Assembly (NCBI GenBank): GCA_002282385.1 | Contig: NCJG01000001.1 | Coordinates: forward strand, 1 to 64,000 | Source of the DNA: Sphingomonadales bacterium 39-57-19 | GTDB taxonomy: Bacteria > Pseudomonadota > Alphaproteobacteria > Sphingomonadales > Sphingomonadaceae | DNA: 64,000 nt | Direction: 5' to 3' | Shown here: in pieces, positions 20,445-30,117 of the stretch | Numbering within the stretch: position 1 is the stretch's first letter | Layout of the letters: each line of letters starts with the position of its first letter | Made by a program: the position numbers and the translations under genes | Notes under the pieces: generated by a model | Seen by the model: only the letters and a program-made list of their open reading frames with translations | Databases searched by the model: none | What the model was told of the DNA's origin: nothing

Positions 20445-21706
20445 AAGCTGCACGCGTTGAAAAACTGATTTCGGCCATTGATATTGGCTCTTCAAAAGTT
20501 TCGGCACTCATTGCCGGGGTGACCGACAGCGGCGAACTGTTGGTGCTGGGTACCGGCCAACGCGAGAGCAGGGGCGTTACGCGCGGCTGTATTGCGGATG
20601 TCGAACAAGCTGAATTGTCCGTGCGCCATGCCGTTGAACAGGCCGAGCGGATTGCCGGGCTGAACATCGACCGCGTGTGGGTGGGCATGTCCGCCGGCGG
20701 GCTCGATAGCTTGCTTGCGCCCGTTGAAATTGAACTGGGTGGTGATCGCATCACGCAGGAAGATGTCGACGAATTGCTTCAGGCTGGACGTGCGAACATT
20801 CAGACCGGCGGCAAAATTGCGCTTCATATACAGCCGACTTTATACTCGCTGGATGGTGTTGGCGGTGTTGCGAACCCGCTTGGATTGCATGCCGACCGCC
20901 TTGGCGTCGATGTCCATGTCGTTCTGGCGGACCAGTCGCCTGTCCGGAACATGGATATGACGGTGCGCGCGGCGCATCTTGATGTTGAGTCGCTCGTCGT
21001 TGGCCCGGTGGCCACTGGCCTTGCGTGCTTGACGGCGGAAGAACGTGAGCTTGGTGTCGCCCTTGTCGAATTTGGCGCGGCGGTAACGAATGTGTCGGTC
21101 TTCATCGGCGGCATGCTCGTTGGACTTGAAACCATTCAAAAGGGCGCGTCTGATATTACCGACGACATCGCATCGGCTTTTGGCATTCGCAGGGCACAGG
21201 CCGAACGGCTGAAATGCTTCCACGGATCTGCCTTAACCAGCCCGCGTGATCACCAAGAAGTGCTCGACATTGGCCCCGATGAAAATGGCGTTGAAGCGGG
21301 CGCTAACGCACCGCGCATCACCAAGGCCCAGTTGAACGCCGTGGTTTGCCAGCGTGTGGATTCCATCGTCACCGAAATTGCACAAGCGCTTAAAACCTTG
21401 GGTTTCTCGGGTCCTTCTGGGCATCAGGTGGTGTTGACCGGCGGCGGCGCTGAACTGAAGGGCGCAGCGGAACATATGCAAGGCGCGCTGGGCCGCACGG
21501 TCCGCATTGGCCGTCCATCTGGCCTCGCCAGCATTCCCGAGGCACATTCGGGACCGGCATTCTCAACGCTCGTCGGATTGATTCATTACGCCGCATCGGA
21601 ACGTGTTGACCTGAAATCAGGTTATGATTTGCGTGTCGAACAGATGGCCGGGACGATGCCGGGGTTAATCGAACGTATAAAACGCGCTGTACGAGAGAAT
21701 TTCTGA
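20441..21706 (+). CDS. ftsA: Cell division protein FtsA (421 aa)
   Basis: FtsA is the actin-like protein that tethers FtsZ to the membrane and recruits later divisome proteins. The phosphate-1 motif is 'AIDIGSSKVSALIAG' near 12-26. The SHS2 insertion (1C domain) follows, and the phosphate-2/adenosine motifs include 'LVEFGAAVTNVSVF' and 'VVLTGGGAELKG'. The C-terminal amphipathic membrane-targeting helix is visible in 'GLIERIKRAVRENF'. It is coupled to ftsQ by ATGA. A 104-bp gap then separates it from ftsZ. Confidence 0.95.
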   Translation: MKAARVEKLISAIDIGSSKVSALIAGVTDSGELLVLGTGQRESRGVTRGCIADVEQAELSVRHAVEQAERIAGLNIDRVWVGMSAGGLDSLLAPVEIELGGDRITQEDVDELLQAGRANIQTGGKIALHIQPTLYSLDGVGGVANPLGLHADRLGVDVHVVLADQSPVRNMDMTVRAAHLDVESLVVGPVATGLACLTAEERELGVALVEFGAAVTNVSVFIGGMLVGLETIQKGASDITDDIASAFGIRRAQAERLKCFHGSALTSPRDHQEVLDIGPDENGVEAGANAPRITKAQLNAVVCQRVDSIVTEIAQALKTLGFSGPSGHQVVLTGGGAELKGAAEHMQGALGRTVRIGRPSGLASIPEAHSGPAFSTLVGLIHYAASERVDLKSGYDLRVEQMAGTMPGLIERIKRAVRENF

Positions 21707-21810
21707 CAGAAACCTGTGCAAAAACGTGAATTTTTAAGTGTGCACCTTATCCTTTTGTGTCAAAAGCGTGAAAATTTCGAACAAGCCACAGAGGCTAGGG
21801 GGATAAAGTT
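21707..21810 (+). promoter_or_regulatory. ftsA-ftsZ intergenic region with two 12-bp direct repeats
   Basis: This is the only substantial gap inside the cluster and probably carries a dedicated ftsZ promoter. CAAAAACGTGAA (21719-21730) and CAAAAGCGTGAA (21761-21772) match at 11 of 12 bases and are 42 bp apart, four helical turns. A GTGTGCAC palindrome lies between them (21738-21745 region). A strong ribosome-binding site, AGGGGGA, precedes ftsZ. No TTAA-N7-TTAA CtrA site was found. Confidence 0.5.
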
Positions 21811-23307
21811 ATGAGCATCAATATCGGTCCACCAATGGTTGACGAGTTGAAGCCAAAAATTGCAGTTATTGGTGTTGGTGGCGCAGGCGGTAACGCCGTG
21901 GCCAACATGATCAGCGCAAAGGTAGAAGGCGTCGACTTCGTCGTTGCCAACACCGACGCACAGGCGCTGAACGCGTCTCCTGCTGAATATCGCATTCAGC
22001 TTGGACCTGAAATCACGCAGGGTCTTGGCGCAGGTTCACGCCCCGAGGTTGGCCGTGCGGCTGCTGAAGAAACGCTTGAGCAAGTGAAAGTGGCGCTTAC
22101 CGGTTGCCACATGTGCTTTATCGCGGCTGGTATGGGCGGCGGCACCGGAACGGGCGCTGCGCCTGTTATCGCCAAGGTTGCGCGCGAAATGAATATTTTG
22201 ACGGTTGGTGTCGTAACCAAGCCGTTCATGTTCGAAGGTTCGCGCCGTATGCGGTCCGCAGAATCGGGTATCATCGAACTGCAGCAGCATGTTGATACGC
22301 TGATCGTTATTCCAAACCAGAATCTGTTCCTGGTCGCCAACCCGAACACAACATTTAAGGAAGCGTTCCAGCTTGCTGACGAAGTGTTGCAGCAGGGCGT
22401 TCGTGGCATCACGGACCTGATGGTTATGCCCGGCCTCATCAACCTCGACTTTGCCGACGTCCGTTCGGTCATGCACGAAATGGGCAAGGCAATGATGGGC
22501 ACTGGCGAAGCCGAAGGCGACGGCCGCGCGCTCGAAGCTGCGGAAAAAGCCATTGCCAACCCGTTGCTCGACGGCGTGTCGATGCAGGGCGCAAAGGGCG
22601 TCATCGTATCGATCACCGGTGGCGAAGATATGCGCCTGATGGAAGTTGACGAAGCGGCCAACCATATTCGTGAACTGGTTGATCCCGACGCGAACATCAT
22701 CTGGGGTTCGGCGTTCAATGAAAATCTGAACGGCAAGATCCGCGTTTCGGTTGTCGCAACAGGCATCGATAACGAAGGCTTGAGCGCGACACCGGCGGCA
22801 CAAAGAACGCCATTCTCGTTCAGCCGCCCTGCGCCTGCGCCAGAGCCTGTCGTTGAAGTTGCACCTGCTGCGACATCTTTGTTTGAAAACACAGCCGATA
22901 CAGCAGCCGTGGAAGAAACTGCCGCCGCTGAATTCGAAAATGACGCAGACGATGACAGCTTGGAACTGGGTAGCGACTTTGTTGCAATCGAAGAAGATGA
23001 AGCTGAAGACGTTGCGCCAACGCAATATGCAGACAATAATGACAGCCCACGGGATTCCTGGGCGAATGCCGACGCACTTGACCTCGATACGCCTGCGACC
23101 GAAGGCTATCCGTCTGCGCAGCCAGTCGATGTGACTGAGCCACCAGAACGCGCTGCACCGCGCATTCCAACAGGCGGCACATTGTTTGAACGCATGTCCA
23201 ACCTGTCACGTGGCCTTACCCGTTCGGAAGACGACGCGGAAAAGCGCAATGAAGGCGGCAATGGCACAGGCTTCCCAAGCTTTCTTGACCGTCAGAACAA
23301 CTCATAA
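21811..23307 (+). CDS. ftsZ: Cell division GTPase FtsZ (498 aa)
   Basis: FtsZ is the tubulin homologue that polymerises at midcell into the Z-ring. It has nucleotide-binding '[10 protein letters not shown]', the tubulin signature '[10 protein letters not shown]' and the T7 synergy loop '[11 protein letters not shown]'. The GTPase core ends near residue 320. A long acidic, low-complexity linker (about 340-460) and a C-terminal peptide (about 480-495, FPSFLDRQ) for FtsA binding follow. At 498 aa it has the extended linker typical of alphaproteobacteria. It is preceded by its own likely promoter region. Confidence 0.97.
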   Translation: MSINIGPPMVDELKPKIAVIGVGGAGGNAVANMISAKVEGVDFVVANTDAQALNASPAEYRIQLGPEITQGLGAGSRPEVGRAAAEETLEQVKVALTGCHMCFIAAGMGGGTGTGAAPVIAKVAREMNILTVGVVTKPFMFEGSRRMRSAESGIIELQQHVDTLIVIPNQNLFLVANPNTTFKEAFQLADEVLQQGVRGITDLMVMPGLINLDFADVRSVMHEMGKAMMGTGEAEGDGRALEAAEKAIANPLLDGVSMQGAKGVIVSITGGEDMRLMEVDEAANHIRELVDPDANIIWGSAFNENLNGKIRVSVVATGIDNEGLSATPAAQRTPFSFSRPAPAPEPVVEVAPAATSLFENTADTAAVEETAAAEFENDADDDSLELGSDFVAIEEDEAEDVAPTQYADNNDSPRDSWANADALDLDTPATEGYPSAQPVDVTEPPERAAPRIPTGGTLFERMSNLSRGLTRSEDDAEKRNEGGNGTGFPSFLDRQNNS

Positions 23308-23413
23308 GACGCGCGGCAAGCGCACCGTCATCTTGTCGTTTCTATGCAACCGTTTGTCGGACCAAGGCGTGAATGCGCTTTGTGTTCGACAGCCGGCAGC
23401 TACATAGAAAAAC

Positions 23414-25057
23414 ATGGATGTGACAATATTACGTAGCTTTGGATTCTTTAGCGCGCTGGTTTTTTCGGCGGGCGGCTTATCGTCTGCTGTGCATGCACAG
23501 GCGGTGGATGAAAGCGCGCTGGAGGCGCTTGACCAGCAAACGCCTGCGGTCGTGCCAAATATTGTCGAACCCGCTGGCGCGGTGGAGCTGCGTGACGCGA
23601 TGCGGCGCATTTCTTTTAGCCCAAGCGATGCAGATGCCTTGGCCGATGCCGGCAATGCCTCTTTGCTGTTGGGTGATGCCAATGCCGCGCTCAATTTCTT
23701 CACGCGCGCCAATGCGATACGCCCCAATAACAGCCGGATCGTGTCCGGCCTGGCCATAGCAACGGTGCGCACAGAAAACCCGTTTGAGGCGTTACGCCTT
23801 TTTGATGATGCCGTCCGGTTGGGCGCGAGCGAACGTTCGATTGCCGCCGACCGCGCGCTGGCGTTTGATTTGCTGGGCAATTTTGGACGTGCGCAGCAGG
23901 ACTATCAACTGGCGCGGACCGTGGCATCATCTGATGACATCATCATTCGTCAGGCCGTGTCTCTCTCGCTTGCGGGGCAAAAGGAACAGGCCGACGCTAT
24001 GCTCCTGCCGCTTTTGCAGCGCAACAGTCCGCCGGCATGGCGCGCCCGGGCTTTTATGTTGGCTGCGCGTGGTGACTTGCGTGAATCCAACAAGGTTGCG
24101 CAGGGCTTCATGGATGCACCATCGGCGCAAAAGATGGAGCGGTTCTTCCGCCTGATGCCAAATTTAACCGGCGCGCAGCAGGCGGCCGCCATTCATTTGG
24201 GGCATTTTCCAACCAGCCAATCGGTCGGGCGTGACAGCGAACAGGTTCGCCGTGTCGCCGCAATCGCGCAGCAACCTGCCGTCGGCCCCGCCCAAAACCG
24301 CCTCATTCCATCAGGCGCGCCGCTTGGAACAAAGCCGACAGCAGCGCGCGATGCGAAAAGTGAAGCAAAGCCACAGAGCAAGCCGGACCGAAAAACGCAG
24401 GAACGTGTGGAAGTTCAGGCCGCGGTTGCAACAACGCCCCGTCCTGATCCGGTTTTTGCAAAGGTTGATCTGGCAGCAACGGTCGCGGGGACGACGCCAA
24501 CCGCGCAAGAACCGGTGTCGCTTGCGTCCGTAACGCCCCCGCAACCCGCTCCCACTAAAATCATCGCGGTACCAACAGCTGTGCCTGCTTCCACTGCTTC
24601 GGCGGGCTTTAGTCTGGATGCCATTGTCGGCGCCATCGAAATTCCGGAGAGTGAGCAACGGCCGTCGGAAATCCCGGTCGATTTGAAAAAGCTTAAACCC
24701 GTGACGCCCAAGGCAGCGGCAGACGCCAGCAAAGCCGCCAAAATTGACCCGAAGGCTGCCGCCAAAGCCAAGTTAGAGGCTGCAAATCCAGCGCGCATCT
24801 GGGTGCAAATCGCAACGGGCGAAGCCAGTGGGCTTGGTTTCGACTATCGCAAATTGACGAAGAACAACCCCGTATTGTTCAAGGCGCAGAAACCATGGAC
24901 ATCTCCATGGGGCAAGACCGCGCGACTGCTCGTTGGCCCGTTCCCGGATGCAAAGGCCGCCAAAAAGTGGGAAGGCGACTTCAAGAAAGCGGGCGGCGAC
25001 GCATTTATGTGGAAAAGCGAGATTGGCGTTCCAGTGAATGCCTTAAAGGTAAAATAG
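23414..25057 (+). CDS. TPR and SPOR-domain protein, exported (547 aa)
   Basis: A signal peptide (residues 1-28, ending VHAQ) exports the protein. Helical repeats resembling TPRs span about 55-200 ('ALADAGNASLLLGDANAALNFFTRANAIRP'). A long Ala/Pro/Lys-rich disordered region follows (about 280-460). The last 80 residues form an SPOR domain ('IWVQIATGEASGLGFDYRKL', 'LLVGPFPDAKAAKKWEGDF'), which binds denuded septal peptidoglycan. Location directly after ftsZ supports a septal role. The 106-bp gap from ftsZ shows no obvious terminator, so it may be read through. No named orthologue is recognised. Confidence 0.8.
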   Translation: MDVTILRSFGFFSALVFSAGGLSSAVHAQAVDESALEALDQQTPAVVPNIVEPAGAVELRDAMRRISFSPSDADALADAGNASLLLGDANAALNFFTRANAIRPNNSRIVSGLAIATVRTENPFEALRLFDDAVRLGASERSIAADRALAFDLLGNFGRAQQDYQLARTVASSDDIIIRQAVSLSLAGQKEQADAMLLPLLQRNSPPAWRARAFMLAARGDLRESNKVAQGFMDAPSAQKMERFFRLMPNLTGAQQAAAIHLGHFPTSQSVGRDSEQVRRVAAIAQQPAVGPAQNRLIPSGAPLGTKPTAARDAKSEAKPQSKPDRKTQERVEVQAAVATTPRPDPVFAKVDLAATVAGTTPTAQEPVSLASVTPPQPAPTKIIAVPTAVPASTASAGFSLDAIVGAIEIPESEQRPSEIPVDLKKLKPVTPKAAADASKAAKIDPKAAAKAKLEAANPARIWVQIATGEASGLGFDYRKLTKNNPVLFKAQKPWTSPWGKTARLLVGPFPDAKAAKKWEGDFKKAGGDAFMWKSEIGVPVNALKVK

Positions 25058-25094
25058 GCTTCCTGTCGCGGCGGCTTGGTTGCATAAGCGCCAT

Positions 25095-26246
25095 ATGTCG
25101 CAACTGGCTTCCTACGCATCACTTCCCGGCCACAGCCGCGGCCGATTTCATCCAGAGCCCGACCGCGACATTCGCGGCCCGCGTGATATATTCCAGCGTG
25201 ACCGTGATCGCATCATTCACTCGATTGCGTTCCGGCGGCTTCGCCACAAAACGCAGGTGTTCATCTCGCCCGACGGCGACCATTATCGTGTGCGCCTGAC
25301 GCACAGCCTTGAAGTTGCGCAAATTGGCCGCACGATTGCCCGCGCGCTTGGCCTGAATGAAGACCTGACCGAGGCATTATGTCTGGCGCACGATATCGGG
25401 CATCCGCCCTTTGGCCATGCCGGCGAAGACGCGCTGGAGGCGACGATGAAGCCCTTTGGCGGGTTTGACCATAATGCGCAGACGTTGCGCACGCTGACGC
25501 AGCTGGAATCGCCTTATCCGTCATGGCCGGGCCTGAACCTCAGCTGGGAATTGCTGGAGGGGCTGGCCAAGCATAATGGCCCCGTTGCCCGTCCGGGCTG
25601 GGCATTGTCCGACGTCAACGCGCAGTTCGACCTGAGCCTGACCGACTGGCCATCGCTTGAGGCGCAGATTGCGGCGATCAGCGACGATATCGCTTATGAT
25701 AATCATGACATTGATGATGGCATCAGGGCCGGGTTGCTGGACATCGACCAGCTGCTGGATCTGCCTTTTGTGGCAGAGCGTTGGGAAGCGATTTTGCGCC
25801 GCTATCCGGGCGTGCCGCAGCGCCGCCTGATCGGTGAGCTGACGCGCCAGCAGATTGGCGTGATGGTGAATGATGTGATTGAATCAACACGCGCCAGAAT
25901 AACCGAAGCAGGCATAAAAACCGCTGACGATGTGCGCAATGCGGGTATCATGATCGGAGGGTTTTCCGCCGAAATGGCGACGCGCGAAAGGCAGCTTAAA
26001 TCATTCATGTATGAAAAGCTGTACCACCATCCAACGCAATTAGCGGCAGCGGAAGAGGCAACCAAAATTGTGCGTGAGCTGTTTGCCGCCTATCGCGACG
26101 ATCCTGCATTATTGCCGGATGAATGGCGCGATAGTCTTCCCAGCGAAGAACCGCAGCGCAGCCGCCATATCGGGGATTTTCTTGCGGGCATGACCGACCG
26201 CTACGCAACCGATCGGCATCGCGAAATTTGTGGAACCATCGCATGA
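25095..26246 (+). CDS. dgt: Deoxyguanosinetriphosphate triphosphohydrolase-like HD protein (383 aa)
   Basis: This HD-superfamily metal-dependent phosphohydrolase is likely to cleave dNTPs to deoxynucleosides and triphosphate. The HD motif residues are visible in 'RLTHSLEVAQI' and 'LAHDIGHPPFGHAGEDAL', the latter being the family hallmark. 'DDIAYDNHDIDDGIRAG' gives the last metal ligand. Length fits the short (type 2) dGTPase-like group. I chose ATG at 25095; an upstream TTG would add five residues. The stop overlaps the next gene as ATGA. Substrate specificity cannot be read from sequence. Confidence 0.87.
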   Translation: MSQLASYASLPGHSRGRFHPEPDRDIRGPRDIFQRDRDRIIHSIAFRRLRHKTQVFISPDGDHYRVRLTHSLEVAQIGRTIARALGLNEDLTEALCLAHDIGHPPFGHAGEDALEATMKPFGGFDHNAQTLRTLTQLESPYPSWPGLNLSWELLEGLAKHNGPVARPGWALSDVNAQFDLSLTDWPSLEAQIAAISDDIAYDNHDIDDGIRAGLLDIDQLLDLPFVAERWEAILRRYPGVPQRRLIGELTRQQIGVMVNDVIESTRARITEAGIKTADDVRNAGIMIGGFSAEMATRERQLKSFMYEKLYHHPTQLAAAEEATKIVRELFAAYRDDPALLPDEWRDSLPSEEPQRSRHIGDFLAGMTDRYATDRHREICGTIA

Positions 26247-26899
26247 GCCGCAAGATAGTCATCGCGGGCGGTTCAGGCCTTGTAGGCAAACAGGCGGCGG
26301 AGATGTTGGCGCGCGCCGGGTTTGCGGTCCACCTCGTGTCGCGCCGACCGTCGCACGCATTGGCCCCGGATATAGAGGAGCATGTCGCGCCAACCGCCGA
26401 CTGGCCAGCGATTGTGGCAAGCATAAAGCCTGACGTCGCCATTTCCGGTTTGGGAACGACGATACGCACAGCCGGATCGCGCGATGCCTTCAGGGCGGTT
26501 GACCATGATCTGGTGCTCGCCTTTGCACAGGCAAGCCATGCTGCCGGTGCGCAGCATTTCATTACGATATCGTCGGTCGGGGCGATGCCCGCGAGCAGCA
26601 GTTTCTATTTGCGAACGAAAGCGGACATGGAGCAGGGGCTGCGTAACATCGGTTTCCAACGCCTTGATATCATGCGGCCCAGTCTGTTGACGGGTGGGCA
26701 GCGTGATGACCGCCGTCCGGGCGAGGCATTGGGGATATTGCTGTCGCCATTTGTGGACATTTTGATGTTTGGACCGATGCGGAAATTTGCGTCCACGTCG
26801 TCGGGCAAGGTCGCAAAGGCCATCGCCAACTTGGCAAAATCGGGCGACGATGGCGTGTTTATCCACGAAAATGAATCGATAAACGCGCTGGCTGGTTGA
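26243..26899 (+). CDS. NAD(P)-binding Rossmann-fold protein, atypical SDR (218 aa)
   Basis: The N-terminus has a dinucleotide-binding motif 'VIAGGSGLVGKQAAEML' at about 4-20. 'ISSVGAMPASSSFYLRTKADMEQGL' follows, containing a Ser and Y-x3-K-like residues as in atypical short-chain dehydrogenases of the HTATIP2/TIP30 group. About 220 aa is typical of that group. The reaction is unknown. It starts in an ATGA overlap with the dGTPase-like gene, so the pair forms an operon that ends just before the glycine riboswitch. Confidence 0.75.
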   Translation: MSRKIVIAGGSGLVGKQAAEMLARAGFAVHLVSRRPSHALAPDIEEHVAPTADWPAIVASIKPDVAISGLGTTIRTAGSRDAFRAVDHDLVLAFAQASHAAGAQHFITISSVGAMPASSSFYLRTKADMEQGLRNIGFQRLDIMRPSLLTGGQRDDRRPGEALGILLSPFVDILMFGPMRKFASTSSGKVAKAIANLAKSGDDGVFIHENESINALAG

Positions 26900-26943
26900 C
26901 TCTCCAAGGCGGTAAGGCCAATGCGGATTCGTCGCTGACGAAG

Positions 26944-27148
26944 CGGGAGAGCGTCCCTTTAAGGGGCCGCCGAAGGAGCAACCGCCCCGGAATCTCTCAG
27001 GCAAAAGGACCGCTTCGGCTTTTGCGACACTCTGGAAAGCGCATGTTTTTGCCATTTGCAACGACATGCCACCGAAGGTGTAACCTGCCTTTGCCATCGT
27101 TGATGGCAACCAAGGCGGATAAAGCTCTCAGGTACCCGTGACAGAGGG
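26944..27148 (+). ncRNA. Tandem glycine riboswitch (gcvT leader)
   Basis: Two glycine aptamers lie in tandem. The first (about 26944-27013) shows GGGAGAG, GCCGAAGGAGCAA and ATCTCTCAGGCA with the closing AAGGACCG. The second (about 27029-27148) shows CTCTGGAAAG, CACCGAAGGTGTAACC and CTCTCAGGTACCCGTGACAGAG. These are the conserved cores of the glycine riboswitch. The gcvT start lies about 57 bases downstream. Such riboswitches usually turn on glycine cleavage genes when glycine is abundant. The expression platform is not obvious; the gap before gcvT could sequester the start. Confidence 0.95.
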
Positions 27149-27204
27149 GGCAGCAGACTAAGCGCCAACCGGCGTCGGTCGCTGCGACTCTTGAACGGAC
27201 TGAT

Positions 27205-28353
27205 ATGAGCGAAGAAGACGAATTCGAACTAGAACCCATCGAAATATTGGAGCTGCCGCTCGACGCATGGCACCGCGACAAAGGCGCGCGTATGGTCGAG
27301 TTTGCCGGCTATCACATGCCGATCCAATATGAAGGCATCATGGCCGAACATATTTGGACGCGCGAGAATGCGGGGCTGTTCGACGTCAGCCATATGGGGC
27401 AGCTGATGCTGACCGGCGACGGCGCGGCCGAAGCGCTTGAGGCGATGGTCCCCGGCGACATATCCGCGCTTAAAGAAGGCAAGATGCGCTACTCGCTGCT
27501 TCTGGATGAAGACGGCGGCGTTCTGGACGACATGATGATTACGGCCGTGCCTATGGGGCTGTATGTGGTCGTCAATGGCGCGGTCAAATGGGACGATATG
27601 GGCTATTTGCGGGAGCATTTGCCCGATGAGATCACCATCAACCATATGGATGACCGCGCGCTATTGGCGTTGCAAGGCCCAAAGGCCGTGGACGCGCTTG
27701 TCCGCGTTGTGCCCGGCGTCGACGCGCTCTATTTCATGGAGGCCGGTTCTTTCTTCTGGGGACCCAAGACAGATCCCGAGCCGCTGTGGATCAGCCGTTC
27801 GGGGTACACCGGCGAAGATGGCTTCGAAATCTCGGTGCCTGCGGCCCATGCAAAGGCACTTGCGGACCAAATCTGTGCGCAACCTGAAGTAAAGCCCATT
27901 GGCCTTGGTGCACGCGATTCATTGCGGCTGGAGGCGGGCTTGCCGCTGTACGGCCATGACATGAACCCCGAATTTGACCCTGTCGAAGCCAGCGCAGCAT
28001 TCGCAGTGTCGAAACGCCGCCGCGCCGAGGGCGGGTTTTTCGGGTCTGACCGCATCCTAAATGCCCTGGCCAACGGCCCCGCACGCAAGCTCGTCGGGCT
28101 TTCGGTCGAGGGCAAGATGCCCGTGCGCGAAGGCGCACCTGTTTTTGCAGGCGATGCGCAAGTTGGCGTCATTACGTCCGGCGGATTTGGCCCAAGCGTC
28201 GGCGCACCGATTGCCATGGGCTATATTGACGCGGGCCATAACGCCGTCGGCAGCACGCTTAAGGCGGAGGTGCGCGGCAAGCGTGTGTCCGTCACGGTAA
28301 CATCCTTACCCTTCGTCCCACATCATTATCATCGCAAAGGAGCGCACACATGA
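27205..28353 (+). CDS. gcvT: Glycine cleavage system T protein, aminomethyltransferase (382 aa)
   Basis: GcvT transfers the methylene group from aminomethyl-lipoyl-GcvH to tetrahydrofolate, releasing ammonia. Family motifs include '[10 protein letters not shown]', 'LFDVSHMGQ', 'YTGEDGFEI' and '[20 protein letters not shown]'. It carries a short acidic N-terminal extension (about 18 residues, [11 protein letters not shown]). Directly downstream of the tandem glycine riboswitch. The stop overlaps gcvH as ATGA. Confidence 0.95.
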   Translation: MSEEDEFELEPIEILELPLDAWHRDKGARMVEFAGYHMPIQYEGIMAEHIWTRENAGLFDVSHMGQLMLTGDGAAEALEAMVPGDISALKEGKMRYSLLLDEDGGVLDDMMITAVPMGLYVVVNGAVKWDDMGYLREHLPDEITINHMDDRALLALQGPKAVDALVRVVPGVDALYFMEAGSFFWGPKTDPEPLWISRSGYTGEDGFEISVPAAHAKALADQICAQPEVKPIGLGARDSLRLEAGLPLYGHDMNPEFDPVEASAAFAVSKRRRAEGGFFGSDRILNALANGPARKLVGLSVEGKMPVREGAPVFAGDAQVGVITSGGFGPSVGAPIAMGYIDAGHNAVGSTLKAEVRGKRVSVTVTSLPFVPHHYHRKGAHT

Positions 28354-28721
28354 CCCGTTATTTCACCGAAGATCATGAGTGGATCGAAGTCGACGGCGAC
28401 AGCGCGACTGTTGGCATTACGGACTATGCACAAAGCCAGTTGGGCGACATCGTTTTTGCTGAAGTCCCTGCAACCGGCGCGACACTGAAAAAAGGCGGCG
28501 ATGCTGCGGTTGTGGAATCGGTCAAGGCCGCGTCAGATGTCTATGCACCCGTCAGCGGCACCGTGATTGAGGGCAATGACGCATTGGAAGGCGACCCCGC
28601 GTTGGTGAACAACGACCCCGAAGGCGAGGGTTGGTTCTTCAAAATTACCCTCAGCGACACAAGCGAGCTCGACAGCCTGATGGATGCCGCCGCGTACAAG
28701 GCATTTGTCGACGGACTTTAA
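28350..28721 (+). CDS. gcvH: Glycine cleavage system H protein (123 aa)
   Basis: GcvH is the lipoyl carrier that shuttles the aminomethyl group between P, T and L proteins. The lipoylated lysine is K59 in '[17 protein letters not shown]'. The N-terminus '[11 protein letters not shown]' and length of about 125 aa are typical. It overlaps gcvT (ATGA). A 37-bp gap leads to gcvPA. Confidence 0.96.
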   Translation: MTRYFTEDHEWIEVDGDSATVGITDYAQSQLGDIVFAEVPATGATLKKGGDAAVVESVKAASDVYAPVSGTVIEGNDALEGDPALVNNDPEGEGWFFKITLSDTSELDSLMDAAAYKAFVDGL

Positions 28722-28758
28722 GCTATCAGTCCGCAACCTGCGGGCCATGGAGATTGAA

Positions 28759-30117
28759 ATGCGTTATTTGCCGCTTACCCCATCCGATCGTCAGGCCATG
28801 CTTGGTGTCATCGGGGCAAAATCGATTGATGATTTGTTCGCCGATGTGCCTGCGGAGGCACAGCTGGACGGGCCGATCCATGGCTTGCCCAACCACGCCA
28901 GCGAAATGGCGGTGGAGCGGCATTTTTCAAATCTCGCACGGCAAAATATGACCGCGTCGCACACGCCCTTCTTTCTGGGGGCAGGCGCATATAAGCATCA
29001 TGTTCCCGCAAGTGTTGACCATATCATCCAGCGCGGCGAATTCCTGACGGCTTACACGCCGTATCAGCCCGAAATCGCGCAGGGCACGCTGCAGATGCTG
29101 TTCGAATTCCAGACGCAGGTTGCGCGGCTGTTTGGCTGCGATGTTGCCAACGCGTCGATGTATGATGGTTCGACGGCATGTTGGGAAGCCATTGGCATGG
29201 CTGGCCGTATTACGAAGCGGACCAAGGCGGTACTCTCGTCGGGGCTGCACCCGCATTATGTCAGCGTGGCCAAGACGATGGCGCAATATACCGGCGACAC
29301 GCTGGACACGGCCTTGCCGGAGCTTTCTCCCGCCACCGATAGCACACGCTTGCTGAATGCCATCGACGGCGAGACAAGCTGCGTTGTCGTGCAATATCCG
29401 GATATTCTTGGTCGTATTGAAGATCTGTCGGCGATTGCGGCCAAGGCGCATGAACATGGCGCGCTGCTGATTGCTGTGGTCACCGAACCTGTCGCATTGG
29501 GTGTCATCAAGGCACCAGGTGACATGGGCGCAGACATTGTTGTGGGTGAGGGACAGTCGCTTGGCGTCGGCCTTCAGTTCGGCGGGCCTTATGTCGGACT
29601 ATTTGCGTGCAAGGAGAAGTTCGTTCGCCAGATGCCCGGTCGCTTATGCGGTGAGACTGTGGATGCCGAGGGCAAGCGCGGTTTCGTGCTGACGCTGTCC
29701 ACGCGGGAACAACATATCCGCCGTGAAAAGGCGACGTCAAATATATGCACAAATTCAGGCCTTTGCGCATTGGCCTTCAGCATTCATCTAACTTTGCTGG
29801 GTGAAAAAGGGCTGCGCGGATTGGCCGAACTCAACCACGGCCTAGCCGTCCAAGCCGCCGACCGGCTTTCGCAAATCGCTGGCGTTGAGCTGGTCAACGA
29901 CACATTTTTCAACGAATTCACGCTGAAGCTGACAAAGGAAGCGCGCCCCGTCGTGCGGGCCTTGGCCGACCGGAAAGTCTTGGGCGGCGTCTCATTGGGC
30001 CGCTTATATCCCGATGTAGACGCGCTCGCCAATGGTCTGGTCGTCGCGGTGACTGAAGTTGCGACCATGGAGGATGTGGAAACATTTGCCGCCGCATTGC
30101 AGGAGGTGTTGGCATGA
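28759..30117 (+). CDS. gcvPA: Glycine dehydrogenase (decarboxylating) subunit 1, GcvPA (452 aa)
   Basis: This is one half of the split P protein, which decarboxylates glycine and loads GcvH. '[19 protein letters not shown]' is the standard N-terminus. The start ATG 28759 is favoured because GGAG lies 7 bases upstream; an ATG 12 bases earlier is possible. Other motifs include '[13 protein letters not shown]', '[16 protein letters not shown]' and '[10 protein letters not shown]'. It pairs with gcvPB, which carries the PLP lysine, and overlaps it as ATGA. Confidence 0.94.
   Translation: MRYLPLTPSDRQAMLGVIGAKSIDDLFADVPAEAQLDGPIHGLPNHASEMAVERHFSNLARQNMTASHTPFFLGAGAYKHHVPASVDHIIQRGEFLTAYTPYQPEIAQGTLQMLFEFQTQVARLFGCDVANASMYDGSTACWEAIGMAGRITKRTKAVLSSGLHPHYVSVAKTMAQYTGDTLDTALPELSPATDSTRLLNAIDGETSCVVVQYPDILGRIEDLSAIAAKAHEHGALLIAVVTEPVALGVIKAPGDMGADIVVGEGQSLGVGLQFGGPYVGLFACKEKFVRQMPGRLCGETVDAEGKRGFVLTLSTREQHIRREKATSNICTNSGLCALAFSIHLTLLGEKGLRGLAELNHGLAVQAADRLSQIAGVELVNDTFFNEFTLKLTKEARPVVRALADRKVLGGVSLGRLYPDVDALANGLVVAVTEVATMEDVETFAAALQEVLA

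Noticed and set aside
22036-23025. Minus-strand open frames opposite ftsZ
   Set aside because: They are mirror images of a highly conserved gene and show no independent start signals or motifs.
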